Part shown: one piece after another, positions 18,169 to 27,766 of the stretch
Numbering within the stretch: position 1 is the stretch's first letter
How the letters are laid out: the number at the start of each line of letters is the position of its first letter
DNA from: Bacteroidota bacterium
GTDB lineage: Bacteria > Bacteroidota > Bacteroidia > Palsa-965
Assembly (NCBI GenBank): GCA_016194975.1
Contig: JACQAM010000007.1
Span: forward strand, 62,001 to 126,000
Direction of reading: 5' to 3'
DNA: 64,000 nt
The notes under the pieces: generated by a model
The model's input: only the letters and a program-made list of their open reading frames with translations
Databases searched by the model: none
Told to the model about the DNA's origin: nothing
Position numbers and translations under genes: made by a program

Positions 18169-18642
18169 TCAATTCTGGCCTACATTCACTGCAATTTCAC
18201 CCTTAGTGGTGTAAACAAGTGTATATCTGACCGAATCACCTACTGCAATTCGTAATTCAGCAAGGTGTGCCTGATAAAAGTTCACGGTTTTCCCGGAAGT
18301 TTTTTCCGTGATCGTTCCTGAAGCGCCATCTGCATTGATAGTTGCAATTGTTCCAGTTTGTATTCTTTCAAGATAGACTGGAATATCAGGTTTCTGCATG
18401 GGTTGAGGAAGCACTTCAAATTTTACGGAGTCGCCTACATTAAGATTCATGGAACCGTAATAAGGGATGTTGAAAATATATTCCTGACCGGTACGATCAC
18501 TGACAACCGTTACTAGAATCTGACTGAGATCAATAGCGCCGCCGCCGATAGAGCCGGTAGAACCTCCACCTGAGGTGTAAGTGATACCGCCGCCTGATCC
18601 CATATCGTCTTTAATGACTTTTATTTTTCCTGTTTCTGCCAT
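18169..18642 (-). CDS. Small protein with two possible cold-shock/OB-like modules
   Basis: 157 aa with no signal peptide. A Gly/Ser-rich N-terminus (residues 14-35) precedes two similar halves. The second half reads GTIATINADGASGTITEK, then LRIAVGDSVRYTL and KGEIAVNV, which follows the cold-shock-domain layout (G-x-I...N...G-x-G-x-I...GD-x-V-x-F...KG-x-A-x-NV). The first half has a matching YIFNIPYYGSMNLNVGDSVK. The aromatic RNP1 and RNP2 residues of true cold-shock proteins are not conserved, so nucleic-acid binding is uncertain. I do not recognise a named family. The gene stands alone between purC and the TPR phosphatase. Confidence 0.6.
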   Translation of the reverse strand: MAETGKIKVIKDDMGSGGGITYTSGGGSTGSIGGGAIDLSQILVTVVSDRTGQEYIFNIPYYGSMNLNVGDSVKFEVLPQPMQKPDIPVYLERIQTGTIATINADGASGTITEKTSGKTVNFYQAHLAELRIAVGDSVRYTLVYTTKGEIAVNVGQN

Positions 18643-18715
18643 AAAATTTTGTTTTTAGTGGTTAGTATTTTTTTTTGGATTGCGATAAAAATAGAAAATG
18701 AAATGAGAATCACAA

Positions 18716-19663
18716 CTATTTTCCGGAAAGAAACGAAATAATATTTTTTTCCACGCGCTGCTTCATCACCGAAACATCGGCCCGCTCGAATTTTTTTCCA
18801 GTAACTTTTTCGTAAAGTTCTATATAACGATCCGAAACGCTGGCCACATATTCATCCGTCATAACAGGAATCTGCTGTCCTTCCTTTCCCATGAACCCGT
18901 TTTCGATGAGCCACTGGCGAACGAATTCTTTCGAAAGTTGTTTTTGTTCTTCACCTTTCCGCTGACGTTCTGCATAACCATCAAGATAAAAATAGCGCGA
19001 CGAATCGGGTGTGTGAATTTCATCCATCAAATAGATTGTTCCATTCATCTGGCCGAATTCATATTTTGTATCTACAAGGATCAATCCCTGTTGTGCTGCC
19101 ATTTCATTGCCGCGCGCGTAAAGTGCGCGCGTATAATTTTCGAGCTGCACATATTCTTTTTCTGCCACAAGCCCGGAACTGATGATCTCTTCCCTCGAAA
19201 TATCTTCATCATGTCCGACTGACGCTTTTGTAGTGGGAGTGATGATCGGTTCCGAAAATTTATCGTTCTCTTTCATTCCATCGGGCATTGTCACTCCGCA
19301 AATGCTGCGCTTGCCCGCTTTGTATTCGCGCCACGCGTGCCCGCTCAGATATCCGCGTATTACCATTTCCACTTTGTAAGGTTCGCAGAATCTTCCAACG
19401 GTAACAACCGGATCAGGAACAGCGATCACCCAATTGGGAACAATGTCTTTTGTAGCTTCCAGAAAATGTGCTGCCACCTGGTTAAGCACTTGTCCTTTAA
19501 AAGGAATTCCTCTTGGAAGTACAACATCGAATGCGGAAATGCGGTCGGAGACCACCATCACCAGCAATTCATTTTTTATTGTGTACACATCGCGCACTTT
19601 CCCTTTGTAAAATGCGGTTTGTCCGGGCAAACTGAATTTTGTTTCAGTAAGCGCGCTATTCAT
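18716..19663 (-). CDS. purC: Phosphoribosylaminoimidazole-succinocarboxamide synthase
   Basis: 315 aa from the ATG at 19663. Catalyses the ATP-dependent joining of CAIR and aspartate to give SAICAR in purine synthesis. Motifs: [54 protein letters not shown] and [16 protein letters not shown]. The length matches the longer eukaryote-like PurC form common in Bacteroidota. Its ATG lies inside the last codons of phoH (AATGAATAG), an overlap that suggests translational coupling with that gene. A second in-frame ATG further upstream would overlap phoH more deeply. Confidence 0.95.
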   Translation of the reverse strand: MNSALTETKFSLPGQTAFYKGKVRDVYTIKNELLVMVVSDRISAFDVVLPRGIPFKGQVLNQVAAHFLEATKDIVPNWVIAVPDPVVTVGRFCEPYKVEMVIRGYLSGHAWREYKAGKRSICGVTMPDGMKENDKFSEPIITPTTKASVGHDEDISREEIISSGLVAEKEYVQLENYTRALYARGNEMAAQQGLILVDTKYEFGQMNGTIYLMDEIHTPDSSRYFYLDGYAERQRKGEEQKQLSKEFVRQWLIENGFMGKEGQQIPVMTDEYVASVSDRYIELYEKVTGKKFERADVSVMKQRVEKNIISFLSGK

Positions 19664-20639
19664 TTGATTTTCCTTTATCATAAATTTCAATTATACGTTT
19701 TACTAATGTATGTCGTATTACATCATTGTTGTCGAGAAAAATAAAATCAATTCCCTTTGCGCCGCTGATGATGCGAATGGCCTGCAATAATCCGCTCGGT
19801 TGATTTCTCGGAAGATCGATCTGCGTCACATCGCCGGTGACAACGAATTTTGCAGAAGGCCCCATGCGCGTGAGAAACATTTTCAACTGGCTCTCGGTTG
19901 CATTCTGCGCTTCATCGAGAATGACAAATGCATTGTCGAGTGTGCGCCCGCGCATGAACGCGAGAGGAGCGATCTGGATCACATTCGATTCGATGTACTG
20001 TTTCAGTTTTTCGGTGGGGATCATATCAAACAATGCATCGTAAAGCGGCTGAAGATACGGATCGAGTTTTTCTTTAAGATCGCCCGGGAGAAAACCGAGA
20101 TTTTCTCCTGCTTCTACAGCGGGGCGCGTGAGAATGATCTTTCTCACTTCACGATTGCGCAATGCCCGCACTGCAAGCGCAACTGCAGTGTAAGTTTTTC
20201 CTGTTCCAGCCGGGCCAATAGCGAACACGAGATCATTTTTTTCTGTGCTTTCAACGAGGCGTACCTGTCCGGGTGTTCGTGCTTTCACGAGCAATCCGTT
20301 ATTCCCGTGAACAAGAATATTATTTTCTCCGTCCGCCTGTGTCATCCGGGCAGGCGATTCCTGCTTCTCCCCGTTGGGCTGATTTTTTTTTGCGCCGAGA
20401 ACCGCATCGATATTATCGTTCGTGAGTGTTCCGTATCTTTTGAAATACTGCATAAGTGCATCGATCGATTCTTCGAAGCGGTTGATCTCCGAATTTTCTC
20501 CCACCACTTTCATCATCTCACCGCGGGCAATGATCTTCAGTTTGGGAAAGAAGGAGCGGATGTATTCGAGTTTGGTATCATTCACCCCGAAGATCACAAC
20601 CGGATCCACATTGACGATTTCAATATTCTTTTCTGCCAA
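19656..20639 (-). CDS. phoH: PhoH-family ATPase
   Basis: 327 aa. An N-terminal KH-like segment (residues 20-75, [16 protein letters not shown]) precedes a P-loop ATPase domain. Walker A is GPAGTGKT, Walker B is FVILDEAQN, and a sensor-like [12 protein letters not shown] follows. PhoH proteins are ATPases linked to RNA metabolism and stress; the exact substrate is not settled. Overlaps purC at its 3' end and is divergent from the SAM hydrolase gene, leaving 127 bp for two promoters. Confidence 0.92.
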   Translation of the reverse strand: MAEKNIEIVNVDPVVIFGVNDTKLEYIRSFFPKLKIIARGEMMKVVGENSEINRFEESIDALMQYFKRYGTLTNDNIDAVLGAKKNQPNGEKQESPARMTQADGENNILVHGNNGLLVKARTPGQVRLVESTEKNDLVFAIGPAGTGKTYTAVALAVRALRNREVRKIILTRPAVEAGENLGFLPGDLKEKLDPYLQPLYDALFDMIPTEKLKQYIESNVIQIAPLAFMRGRTLDNAFVILDEAQNATESQLKMFLTRMGPSAKFVVTGDVTQIDLPRNQPSGLLQAIRIISGAKGIDFIFLDNNDVIRHTLVKRIIEIYDKGKSNE

Positions 20640-20766
20640 TTTATTCAGTTCTGGTTTGAAAAATCAATGCAGTTCAGTGCAAATTTTTCTTCGCCACAGG
20701 CCTCCAACCTATTTCGCTAATTTTACCACAAATTAAAAGTATTTCATCCTAACTGCAAGGAACAAA

Positions 20767-21537
20767 ATGCCGGTCATTACGCTCACTACCGATTTCGGAT
20801 TGAAAGACCATTATATGGCTTCGGTAAAAGGTGCGCTCATCGGTAAATTGCCGAATACACACATCATCGACATCAGTCATCAGGTTCCGGCTTTTGATTT
20901 TGCACAGGCAGCTTTCATTCTCAGCCGCGCATTCCCGGAATTTCCGGCCGGAAGTATTCACATTATTTCTGTGAACAGCGGCGGAGGTCCATTCGATCAT
21001 GTTGCGATACGGTTGCATAAACATTTTTTTATTGGTTGTGATAACGGGATATTTTCTTTGCTCTCCAATGAAGAAGAACCCTCGAAGATCATTCTTCTTG
21101 CCAAAGCCGGAGAAGAACCATCAACATTCGCGGCAAGGGATATTTATGTTCCTGCTGCGATAAAACTTGCGAACGGAATTCCACTCGAAAAATTAGGAAC
21201 TGAATTGGACAGGATCACGCAGCGTATTCGCCCTGTTGCTCCACCCGAAAATGATGTGCTGAAAGGAACCATCGTTCACATTGATAATTTCGGGAACCTG
21301 ATCACCGACATTACCGGCGATGAATTCGACCGCATTGGCAAGGGAAGACTTTTCACGATCGATCTTACGCGCGATGAAATAACAGAATTAAGCAGAACGT
21401 ACAGTGATGTTCCTCAGGGAGAAAAACTTGCATTCTTCAATTCATCAGGCGTTCTCGAAATTGCAATGAACCTTGGCAAAGCATCCGGCTTGCTGAATAT
21501 GAAGATCGGCACAGTAATACGGATCAGGTTTGAATAA
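20767..21537 (+). CDS. SAM hydroxide adenosyltransferase (DUF62 family)
   Basis: 256 aa. It belongs to the SAM-dependent chlorinase/fluorinase fold, whose ordinary bacterial members use hydroxide to hydrolyse S-adenosylmethionine to adenosine and methionine. Motifs: TLTTDFGLKDHYMASVKG at the N-terminus, IIDISHQVPAFD, VNSGGGPFDHVAI, CDNGIFSLL, and VHIDNFGNLITDI in the C-terminal domain. The long loop of true fluorinases is not obvious, so halogenation is not expected. It starts a short plus-strand unit with the monooxygenase-like gene 30 bp downstream. Confidence 0.9.
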   Translation: MPVITLTTDFGLKDHYMASVKGALIGKLPNTHIIDISHQVPAFDFAQAAFILSRAFPEFPAGSIHIISVNSGGGPFDHVAIRLHKHFFIGCDNGIFSLLSNEEEPSKIILLAKAGEEPSTFAARDIYVPAAIKLANGIPLEKLGTELDRITQRIRPVAPPENDVLKGTIVHIDNFGNLITDITGDEFDRIGKGRLFTIDLTRDEITELSRTYSDVPQGEKLAFFNSSGVLEIAMNLGKASGLLNMKIGTVIRIRFE

Positions 21538-21567
21538 TAATATTTCTATTGCACAGAAACATTTCAA

Positions 21568-21858
21568 ATGCGAATGAAAACCATTACCCGGATCGTGAAA
21601 ATGAAATTCAGGAATGAAGCGACCGGTACATTCATGGAAATTTTTTCTGCGAATAAAGAAAAGATCGCGGCGAGTCCCGGATGTATTTCAGTGGAATTGA
21701 GAAGAGACTTGTATGACGAAACACTTTTCTTCACCATTTCCCAATGGAGATCGGCAGAAGACCTTGAAAATTACAGGAAGAGCGAATTGTTCACCGAAGT
21801 TTGGGAACGCACCAAAAAACTTTTTTCTGAAAAGGCAGAAGCGTGGACTGTAACCTGA
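21568..21858 (+). CDS. Antibiotic biosynthesis monooxygenase (ABM)-domain protein
   Basis: 96 aa (94 if the second ATG at 21574 is used). A single dimeric alpha-beta barrel of the ABM type: ITRIVKMKF, AASPGCISVELRRDL, FFTISQWRSAEDLENYRKSE. Members include quinol and haem-degrading monooxygenases as well as proteins of unknown function, and no residue here decides between them. The C-terminus is convergent with birA, 13 bp apart. Confidence 0.75.
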   Translation: MRMKTITRIVKMKFRNEATGTFMEIFSANKEKIAASPGCISVELRRDLYDETLFFTISQWRSAEDLENYRKSELFTEVWERTKKLFSEKAEAWTVT

Positions 21859-21871
21859 AAAGGAAAAGAGA

Positions 21872-22624
21872 TCAGAGCATTCCCACTTCTTTAAAACCAA
21901 AACTTTTTTCTTCGCCGTTCTCCATTCGAAGAACAAGTTTTCCTTCCGGCGTCACATGCACGATCTCTGCATGAAAGATCTTCCTGAAATCAGTGAATCG
22001 CTTCTGTTCGCCTCTGCCAAATAATTTTTTTTCATATTCTTCACGCAGAAGAACTTCGTTTCCCGCGCGCAGATGCAGGTAACGCGCCTCCACGCAGGAA
22101 AATAATTCTGCGAGCACTTTTTCCATTGCAGAACTTTTTCCTGATTCAATAAAGAACGACGTAGCATTCGGCAAACCTTCGAATTTTTCCTGGTTAACAT
22201 TCAAACCGATCCCGATCACGGAAGAAGCGATCACATTCCCTGAAATGATATTCTCGATGAGTATGCCGCCTGTTTTTTTTTCGCCGGCGTAAATATCATT
22301 CGGCCACTTGATCAGAATTTTTTTTTCGCTGACGAATTTTTCAGTGACCTCTGCCAATGCGAGCGCTACTGCCCGCGTGAGATCGAATTGTTCTGTAACC
22401 CCGAGGAATGAAGGTTTGAGTAAAATGCTGAGCGTAATATTTTTTCCGCTTTCACTCATCCATTCCGCTCCTCTCTGCCCTCGTCCACCGGTCTGCAGAC
22501 CTGCAATGATCACGATGCCTTCCATAAATTCCCTGTTCCGTATCATCTGCAAAGCATACGTATTGGTGGAATCCACCTCTTTCAGCTTCACTAACTGCTG
22601 CCCTATGAAAAGCGCTTCCTGCAT
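21872..22624 (-). CDS. birA: Biotin--[acetyl-CoA-carboxylase] ligase
   Basis: 250 aa from the ATG at 22624 (MQEALFIGQQLVKLKEVDST); an upstream ATG at 22636 adds four residues. It activates biotin to biotinyl-AMP and attaches it to the carboxyl carrier protein. Family motifs: STNTYA, GGRGQRGAEW, KNITLSILLKP, IKWPNDIYAGEKKTGGILIE, IGIGLNVN. No N-terminal DNA-binding domain is present, so it is a monofunctional ligase and not a repressor. It is divergent from rsfS. Confidence 0.93.
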   Translation of the reverse strand: MQEALFIGQQLVKLKEVDSTNTYALQMIRNREFMEGIVIIAGLQTGGRGQRGAEWMSESGKNITLSILLKPSFLGVTEQFDLTRAVALALAEVTEKFVSEKKILIKWPNDIYAGEKKTGGILIENIISGNVIASSVIGIGLNVNQEKFEGLPNATSFFIESGKSSAMEKVLAELFSCVEARYLHLRAGNEVLLREEYEKKLFGRGEQKRFTDFRKIFHAEIVHVTPEGKLVLRMENGEEKSFGFKEVGML

Positions 22625-22643
22625 CCGCAAGGTCAATTTTAGT

Positions 22644-22651
22644 TACCTTTG
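22644..22651 (+). promoter_or_regulatory. Candidate promoter (-7 box TACCTTTG) for rsfS-ftsH
   Basis: TACCTTTG matches the Bacteroidota -7 consensus TAnnTTTG exactly. It lies about 55 bp upstream of the rsfS ATG, in the short space between the divergent birA and rsfS genes. A good -33 element is not evident. Confidence 0.5.
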
Positions 22652-22706
22652 ATTCTCAATAATAACAATAAAATTCAATCCTCCGTCCTCAGCGGAAAAC
22701 ACATTG

Positions 22707-23231
22707 ATGAGCATAGCAAAAAAGAAAAAAACTGTCGCAGTAAAAAAGAAGAAGAAGAAACCGGCAAAAAAAACTTCTGCCCCTTCACGCAAATCCAAAC
22801 CTGCAAAAGCAAGCGGAAAGAAAAAAAGTTCCGTCAGATCGAAACCGGCAGATAAGAACGGGTCGATGACCCTTGCCGAATCTGTAGTAAGAGGAATTCT
22901 CGAAAAAAAAGGAGAAGAGATCGTTTGCCTCGATCTGCGCCCGATGGAAAATGCAGTCACTGATTTCTTCATCATCTGCGAAGCAAATTCGAACATACAG
23001 GTGGAAGCCATCGCCGACTCCGTAGAAGAAGTAGTGAAAAAAGAATTGAAACAAAAACCCTATCGTTCGCAGGGAAGAGAAAATGCAACCTGGGTGCTTA
23101 TCGATTATATCAGCGTTATCGTTCACGTTTTTGAAAGAGAGACACGCTACTTTTACAATCTTGAATCGCTTTGGGCCGATGCAGCAGAAGTAAAATTTCA
23201 GAAGGCAAAAAAAGCCGCTGTTCACGGTTAA
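22707..23231 (+). CDS. rsfS: Ribosome silencing factor with a lysine-rich N-terminal extension
   Basis: 174 aa from the ATG at 22707. Residues 58-165 are the RsfS domain: KGEEIVCLDLRPMENAVTDF, ICEANSNIQVEAIADSV, VLIDYISVIVHVF, and YNLESLWADA. It binds uL14 on the large subunit and blocks 30S joining in starvation. Residues 1-53 form an extension made almost only of Lys, Ala, Ser and Pro, absent from typical RsfS (about 110-120 aa); it looks like a disordered RNA-binding tail. An internal ATG (near 22866) would give a standard-length protein, so two forms are possible. ftsH follows 87 bp downstream. Confidence 0.88.
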   Translation: MSIAKKKKTVAVKKKKKKPAKKTSAPSRKSKPAKASGKKKSSVRSKPADKNGSMTLAESVVRGILEKKGEEIVCLDLRPMENAVTDFFIICEANSNIQVEAIADSVEEVVKKELKQKPYRSQGRENATWVLIDYISVIVHVFERETRYFYNLESLWADAAEVKFQKAKKAAVHG

Positions 23232-23318
23232 CACTTCTTAACGGCGCACTACAGAAAATCTATTCGGAAATAAAATATAACCGGCCGCATAAACGACATT
23301 GAATTAAAAGCACGAATT

Positions 23319-25430
23319 ATGAGTGAGAATCAGAATCAGCAGCAGCCGGATAATGACCAGGACCGTTTTCGCGATAAAGGAAATCCGCGTAAACCACAAT
23401 TGCCGCGTTCGCCTGCAGGATTTTTCTGGGTGTACATCATCATCATTGCCGGGCTGATTGGATTTTTTGTTCCGGGAATGATGAACAGTTTGCCGGAAGT
23501 AAATTACAATGAATTCACTGCGCTGGTGAAAGATCATGCCGTACTTGAGATCCGGCGCGTGTCCAATGATAATAACGTGATGGAGATTGTTCTCGATGAT
23601 AAAAAAGCAAGCGCACCTTCCATTGCCGATATCAAATCAAAAAACAAAGGATGGAGAGGACCGGTTCCTCCCGGAGAAGCGCATTTGCAATTGTCGAGTA
23701 CCTGGTCTGAAGAACTGGAAAAACAAATTCGCGCTACCGAAGATTCTGCTCATTATAAAAAAGACGGAATAGAATACATTCCCATCAGGGAAGTGAAACA
23801 TCAGAATCTTTCTGACCATCTCAGCTGGATTCTTCCGATCCTCATGCTCGTGGTACTCTGGATTTTTGTTATGCGCAGAATGGGTGGAGGTGGAGGCGGG
23901 CAGATTTTCAACATCGGTAAATCGCGCGCCTCGCTCTATGACAAAGACACTTCTGTGAATGTGACGTTCAATGATGTGGCGGGACTTGAAGAAGCAAAAG
24001 TGGAGATCAAAGAGATCGTTGATTTTCTCAAGCACCCGAAAAAATATACCGATCTCGGTGCAAAAATTCCGAAAGGCGCATTGCTCGTTGGCCCTCCCGG
24101 CACAGGAAAAACACTGCTCGCAAAAGCAGTTGCCGGTGAAGCGAAAGTTCCTTTCTTCTCACTCTCGGGTTCCGACTTCGTGGAAATGTTCGTAGGCGTA
24201 GGCGCATCGCGCGTGCGCGATCTTTTCAAACAGGCGAAAGAAAAAGCGCCGTGCATTATTTTCATTGACGAGATCGACGCGATTGGCCGCGCGCGTGGGC
24301 GCAGCATTTCACAAGGTGCGAATGATGAAAGAGAAAATACGCTGAACCAATTACTCACTGAGATGGATGGATTCGGAACAAACAGCGGTGTGATCATTCT
24401 TGCTGCAACGAATCGCGCTGACATACTCGACCGCGCACTCCTGCGTGCAGGACGTTTCGATCGCCAGATCTATGTTGATCTTCCTGACCTGAATGAACGT
24501 CGTGCTATTTTCCAGGTGCACCTGAAACCATTGAAGCTCGATAAAACTGTTGACTTGGATTTTCTTGCCAAACAAACCCCCGGTTTTTCCGGCGCTGATA
24601 TTGCAAACATCTGTAACGAAGCGGCACTCATTGCGGCGCGTCACAATAAAAAATTAGTGGAGAAACAGGATTTTCTCGATGCAGTGGATCGTATCATTGG
24701 CGGACTCGAAAAGAAAAATAAAATTATTTCCAAAGCAGAAAAAGAAACGATCGCATTCCACGAAGCAGGCCATGCCACAGTAAGCTGGATGCTCGAACAC
24801 GCGGCGCCATTGGTAAAAGTGACCATTGTTCCTCGCGGGCGTTCGTTGGGCGCTGCCTGGTATCTGCCGGATGAACGTCAATTGACAACCACCGAACAAT
24901 TCATGGATGAGTTGTGTGCAACTCTTGGCGGAAGAGCGGCAGAGGAAGTGGTGTTCGGAAAAATTTCTACCGGTGCACTGAGTGATCTCGAGCGTGTGAC
25001 CAAACAGGCTTATGCGATGGTCATGTATTATGGACTGAATGAAAAAATGGGAAATATTTCCTACTACGATACGAGCGGACAGGAATTCATGATGAATAAA
25101 CCTTACAGCGAAAAAACAGCCGAGACGATAGATGAAGAAGTAAAAAAACTGATTGCTGTTGCTTACGAAAAAACAAAACAGATCCTGCGTGACAATAGAG
25201 ATAAACTGTCCCAGCTTGCGCATAAGCTCATGGAGAAGGAAGTTATTTTCAAAGAAGATCTCGAAACAATTTTCGGAAAACGCAAATGGGATAAATCAGA
25301 TGAAAATCCTACGCCGGAACAAATGAAGAATGCCATTGAAGTGGATGAACCGATCGTGGAGCCGGGAGAAGAAGCAGCAGAAGGAAAAGATGTTCCTGCA
25401 GTTCCGAAAGTTGATGCCCCGAAGGAATAG
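23319..25430 (+). CDS. ftsH: ATP-dependent zinc metalloprotease FtsH
   Basis: 703 aa. An inner-membrane AAA+ protease that degrades unassembled and short-lived membrane and cytoplasmic proteins. Two transmembrane helices (about residues 35-55 and 167-184) flank a periplasmic domain. The AAA module has Walker A GPPGTGKT (258-265), Walker [13 protein letters not shown] and the second region of homology. The zinc site is HEAGH (481-485), with the third Asp ligand in the later helical domain. The acidic C-terminal tail ([12 protein letters not shown]) is typical for Bacteroidota. Upstream rsfS and downstream LUD and cdsA form a gene order that I believe is conserved in the phylum. Confidence 0.97.
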   Translation: MSENQNQQQPDNDQDRFRDKGNPRKPQLPRSPAGFFWVYIIIIAGLIGFFVPGMMNSLPEVNYNEFTALVKDHAVLEIRRVSNDNNVMEIVLDDKKASAPSIADIKSKNKGWRGPVPPGEAHLQLSSTWSEELEKQIRATEDSAHYKKDGIEYIPIREVKHQNLSDHLSWILPILMLVVLWIFVMRRMGGGGGGQIFNIGKSRASLYDKDTSVNVTFNDVAGLEEAKVEIKEIVDFLKHPKKYTDLGAKIPKGALLVGPPGTGKTLLAKAVAGEAKVPFFSLSGSDFVEMFVGVGASRVRDLFKQAKEKAPCIIFIDEIDAIGRARGRSISQGANDERENTLNQLLTEMDGFGTNSGVIILAATNRADILDRALLRAGRFDRQIYVDLPDLNERRAIFQVHLKPLKLDKTVDLDFLAKQTPGFSGADIANICNEAALIAARHNKKLVEKQDFLDAVDRIIGGLEKKNKIISKAEKETIAFHEAGHATVSWMLEHAAPLVKVTIVPRGRSLGAAWYLPDERQLTTTEQFMDELCATLGGRAAEEVVFGKISTGALSDLERVTKQAYAMVMYYGLNEKMGNISYYDTSGQEFMMNKPYSEKTAETIDEEVKKLIAVAYEKTKQILRDNRDKLSQLAHKLMEKEVIFKEDLETIFGKRKWDKSDENPTPEQMKNAIEVDEPIVEPGEEAAEGKDVPAVPKVDAPKE

Positions 25431-25510
25431 AGGTGAGAAGTGAGAACTGAGAGGTAAGAACTGAGAACTTAGAAATGGGAAGTGGGAAATGGGAAATCAG
25501 GATGTTAGTA
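25431..25510. repeat. Iterated short repeats (GAGAACTGAGA type) after ftsH
   Basis: The sequence iterates variants of an 8-to-9-base word: GTGAGAAGTGAGAACTGAGA, then GTAAGAACTGAGAACTTAGA, then a GGGAAATGGGAAA stretch. It begins right at the ftsH stop. Related words occur at 25953-25990, 30133-30160, 38797-38832 and 39655-39680. No coding function is seen. Confidence 0.7.
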
Positions 25511-25579
25511 ATTTTTTTTGAGGGTTGTTTGCCGGAAATATAGTTTTGCCTCCTATTTATCTATTATTAATTTTTATTT

Positions 25580-25963
25580 ATGAAACACATTGTAAGAAAA
25601 CTTAAAATCTGGAATGAAGCGATTGATCTCGCTGTAAATGTTTACGAACTGTCTTCTCATTTTCCGTCGGACGAAAGATTCGGATTGATCTCACAAACGA
25701 GAAGAGCATCTGTTTCTATTTCCTCAAATATTGCTGAGGGCGCCGGCAGAAATACCAACAAAGATTTCGCCCGATTTCTCGGAATTTCCAATGGATCATC
25801 TTGTGAACTGATGTCGCAATTGGTCATCGCGCAAAGGCTCGACCTGGTTCAGGAATATCAGGTTGCTCCTGTTCTCAAAAAAATTGACGAGATTCAACGC
25901 ATGACTTATTCCTTCAGGCAGCAACTACTGTCAGGTACTGTTTACAAAAACTCTAAGTTCTAA
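25580..25963 (+). CDS. Four-helix-bundle protein (23S rRNA-intervening-sequence family)
   Basis: 127 aa. Signature of the family: LKIWNEAIDLAVNVYELS, FPSDERFGLISQTRRASVSI, SSNIAEGAGRNTNKDFARFL, and GSSCELMSQLVIA. Homologues were first seen encoded in insertions within 23S rRNA genes and resemble the accessory Avd protein of diversity-generating retroelements; most are solitary and their role is unknown. No reverse transcriptase or template repeat is nearby, so a retroelement is not supported here. It sits between ftsH and the LUD gene with short iterated repeats on both sides. Confidence 0.9.
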   Translation: MKHIVRKLKIWNEAIDLAVNVYELSSHFPSDERFGLISQTRRASVSISSNIAEGAGRNTNKDFARFLGISNGSSCELMSQLVIAQRLDLVQEYQVAPVLKKIDEIQRMTYSFRQQLLSGTVYKNSKF

Positions 25964-25992
25964 ACTCTAAGTTCTAAGCTCTAATCTCCCCT
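25953..25992. repeat. Iterated AACTCTAAGTTCTAA repeats after the four-helix-bundle gene
   Basis: The words CTCTAAGTTCTAA, ACTCTAAGTTCTAA and GCTCTAATCTC follow each other directly. The first overlaps the last codons and stop of the four-helix-bundle gene. The word is the reverse complement of the AGAACTTAGA type seen after ftsH, so the gene has inverted short-repeat flanks. Confidence 0.65.
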
Positions 25993-26001
25993 ATCTCAAA
26001 A

Positions 26002-26655
26002 ATGACTGACACCACCTCCAGGGAAAAAATTCTCAAGAAAGTACGGGCAGCACTCATTCACAAATCACGCGCGGAGCAACCTTCCATCGATTTCGACAGC
26101 AATATTTATCATGAACCGGAAGATGCGCTCGAACTTGTTTTTGCGCAACAATTCTCTGATGCCGGCGGACAATTTATTTTCTGCGAGAACGAAGAAGATT
26201 TCATTTACAATATCGGTGCGTTGACCGCCGATGAAAGTTTCGGTACTATCTGGTGCGGAGAAAAAGAAATTCACGAATTATTGAAAACTGCCGGCGTAAA
26301 ATTTACCGGTGAAAAAAAAGATATTTCTGAAGCAAAAACTTCGGTTACCGGTTGTGAATTTCTTATTGCGCGCACAGGAAGTATTCTCGTGAGTTCAAGA
26401 CAAGGCAGCGGAAGAAGAGGTTTCATTTACCCCGATCAGCATATCGTGATCGCGAAAACTTCCCAACTTATTTTTACGCTTCGCGAAGGATTGAAAGCGC
26501 TGAAGAAAAAATATCCTGAATTGCCTTCGAGCGTGAGCATCATCACCGGCCCGAGCAGAACTGCCGACATCGAAAAAACATTAGTGACCGGCGTTCATGG
26601 CCCCGGAGAAATTTATCTTTTCCTGATTGATGATGTGCCGCCTGTAATGGAATAA
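26002..26655 (+). CDS. LUD-domain protein (LutC/YkgG family)
   Basis: 217 aa. LutC-like proteins belong to the L-lactate utilisation system with the iron-sulfur proteins LutA and LutB. In Bacteroidota a solitary copy is usually found next to ftsH and cdsA, as here. Motifs: AVTG-like CEFLIARTGSILVSS, GRRGFIYPDQHIVIAKTSQL, SSVSIITGPSRTADIEKTLV, and GVHGPGEIYLFLID. No lutA or lutB is present in the window, so lactate oxidation by this copy is not certain. Confidence 0.87.
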   Translation: MTDTTSREKILKKVRAALIHKSRAEQPSIDFDSNIYHEPEDALELVFAQQFSDAGGQFIFCENEEDFIYNIGALTADESFGTIWCGEKEIHELLKTAGVKFTGEKKDISEAKTSVTGCEFLIARTGSILVSSRQGSGRRGFIYPDQHIVIAKTSQLIFTLREGLKALKKKYPELPSSVSIITGPSRTADIEKTLVTGVHGPGEIYLFLIDDVPPVME

Positions 26656-26709
26656 AATTTCATTGGCAACTTTAATGCAATTGTTCGTCTTTAAACAAAA
26701 CTTCTTTGC

Positions 26710-27651
26710 ATGAAAAAAATTATTCCGATCATCGCTGCCACATTTCTTGCCTCTGCGCTTCACGCACAACACCGGCCCGACTCTCTGCATTTTTTCAAAC
26801 CGCAAGCGATCACTTTGTCGGGCGGAATGAATGTTTACAATGAAATTCCATTCACGCTCGGTGAGATGAGAAAGATCGCTCCCTCGTCGGTGATCCTTTC
26901 CGGCGATTTTTCTTCTTTCACCAGTTCAGGTACGCTCAGCGGATATTCCATGAGCACTAACGCACTCGGCGGACTGCTTGCGGAATTTGTTCCTTACTCA
27001 AAAAAGAAAAATTCATACGCCTGGAATTCGGTGGTACGCGCAGGATTGAATTACGCTTCGTTCCAATTCGACGGCGAAAGTTTTTCCCGTTCTTCTTCGG
27101 TTCGTTACGATACGGTCACTTCAGGCAACATGACCTTTTACATGGATTCTACTTTCTTTGAGAATTATTCCTTTTCATGGAATACGAGTGTGATCAGCGC
27201 CGACCTCAGCCAGCTTTTTCATTCGAATGAAGCAAAATTATTTTCGATCGGAATTGGATACGGAATTCAATTCGGCGCCGGAATAAATTCTGGTTTTACT
27301 GCTTCGTATTTCGCGATGCATGAAGTGACCATGACACAATATCCCGGGGGAGGAGGAACAGCGGGCATGTACTCCGTGAGTTCCGATCTGCATAATGAAA
27401 ATGAATTGGTGAAAACGAAAAATGCATTTTTCGGAAGAATTTATGTTCCCCTGCAATTCCAGTTACGCCTCTCGAGAAAAAATACATTCTGGAATAAACT
27501 TGCACTCACTTCTGAAATAAGAACCAGTCTTGATTTTGTGACGGTTCCAAATCTCGGATTGCAAACGCATCCCTGCTATTTTCAGAATTTCGGCATCAAA
27601 TATTATTTTCAGAATAATTCCACGGAGACTTTCATGCCGGGGGCCTGGTGA
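26710..27651 (+). CDS. Secreted beta-rich protein, probably outer-membrane associated
   Basis: 313 aa. Signal peptide MKKIIPIIAATFLASALHAQ. The rest is rich in alternating hydrophobic and polar residues and aromatics (SYAWNSVVRAGLNYASFQFD, LFSIGIGYGIQFGAGI, IYVPLQFQLRLSR), as in outer-membrane beta-barrels. I do not recognise a family. It lies between the LUD gene and cdsA on the same strand, with gaps of 54 and 115 bp. Confidence 0.65.
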   Translation: MKKIIPIIAATFLASALHAQHRPDSLHFFKPQAITLSGGMNVYNEIPFTLGEMRKIAPSSVILSGDFSSFTSSGTLSGYSMSTNALGGLLAEFVPYSKKKNSYAWNSVVRAGLNYASFQFDGESFSRSSSVRYDTVTSGNMTFYMDSTFFENYSFSWNTSVISADLSQLFHSNEAKLFSIGIGYGIQFGAGINSGFTASYFAMHEVTMTQYPGGGGTAGMYSVSSDLHNENELVKTKNAFFGRIYVPLQFQLRLSRKNTFWNKLALTSEIRTSLDFVTVPNLGLQTHPCYFQNFGIKYYFQNNSTETFMPGAW

Positions 27652-27766
27652 AAAATTTTAATTTTTCGTTTCGTGTCCCTCGTACGCGACTGCGGTAATT
27701 CGAAAATTCCAGATTCGAATGGCAGGCAGGTATTTTGAGAACGCAATTAGTACCTTCGTTCTGCCA

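Noticed and set aside
20767-21537. Fluorinase or chlorinase activity for the DUF62 protein
   Set aside because: The sequence follows the ordinary SAM hydrolase members; I see no insertion typical of halogenases.
25580-25963. Diversity-generating retroelement, suggested by the Avd-like four-helix-bundle protein
   Set aside because: No reverse transcriptase and no template/variable repeat pair are present nearby.
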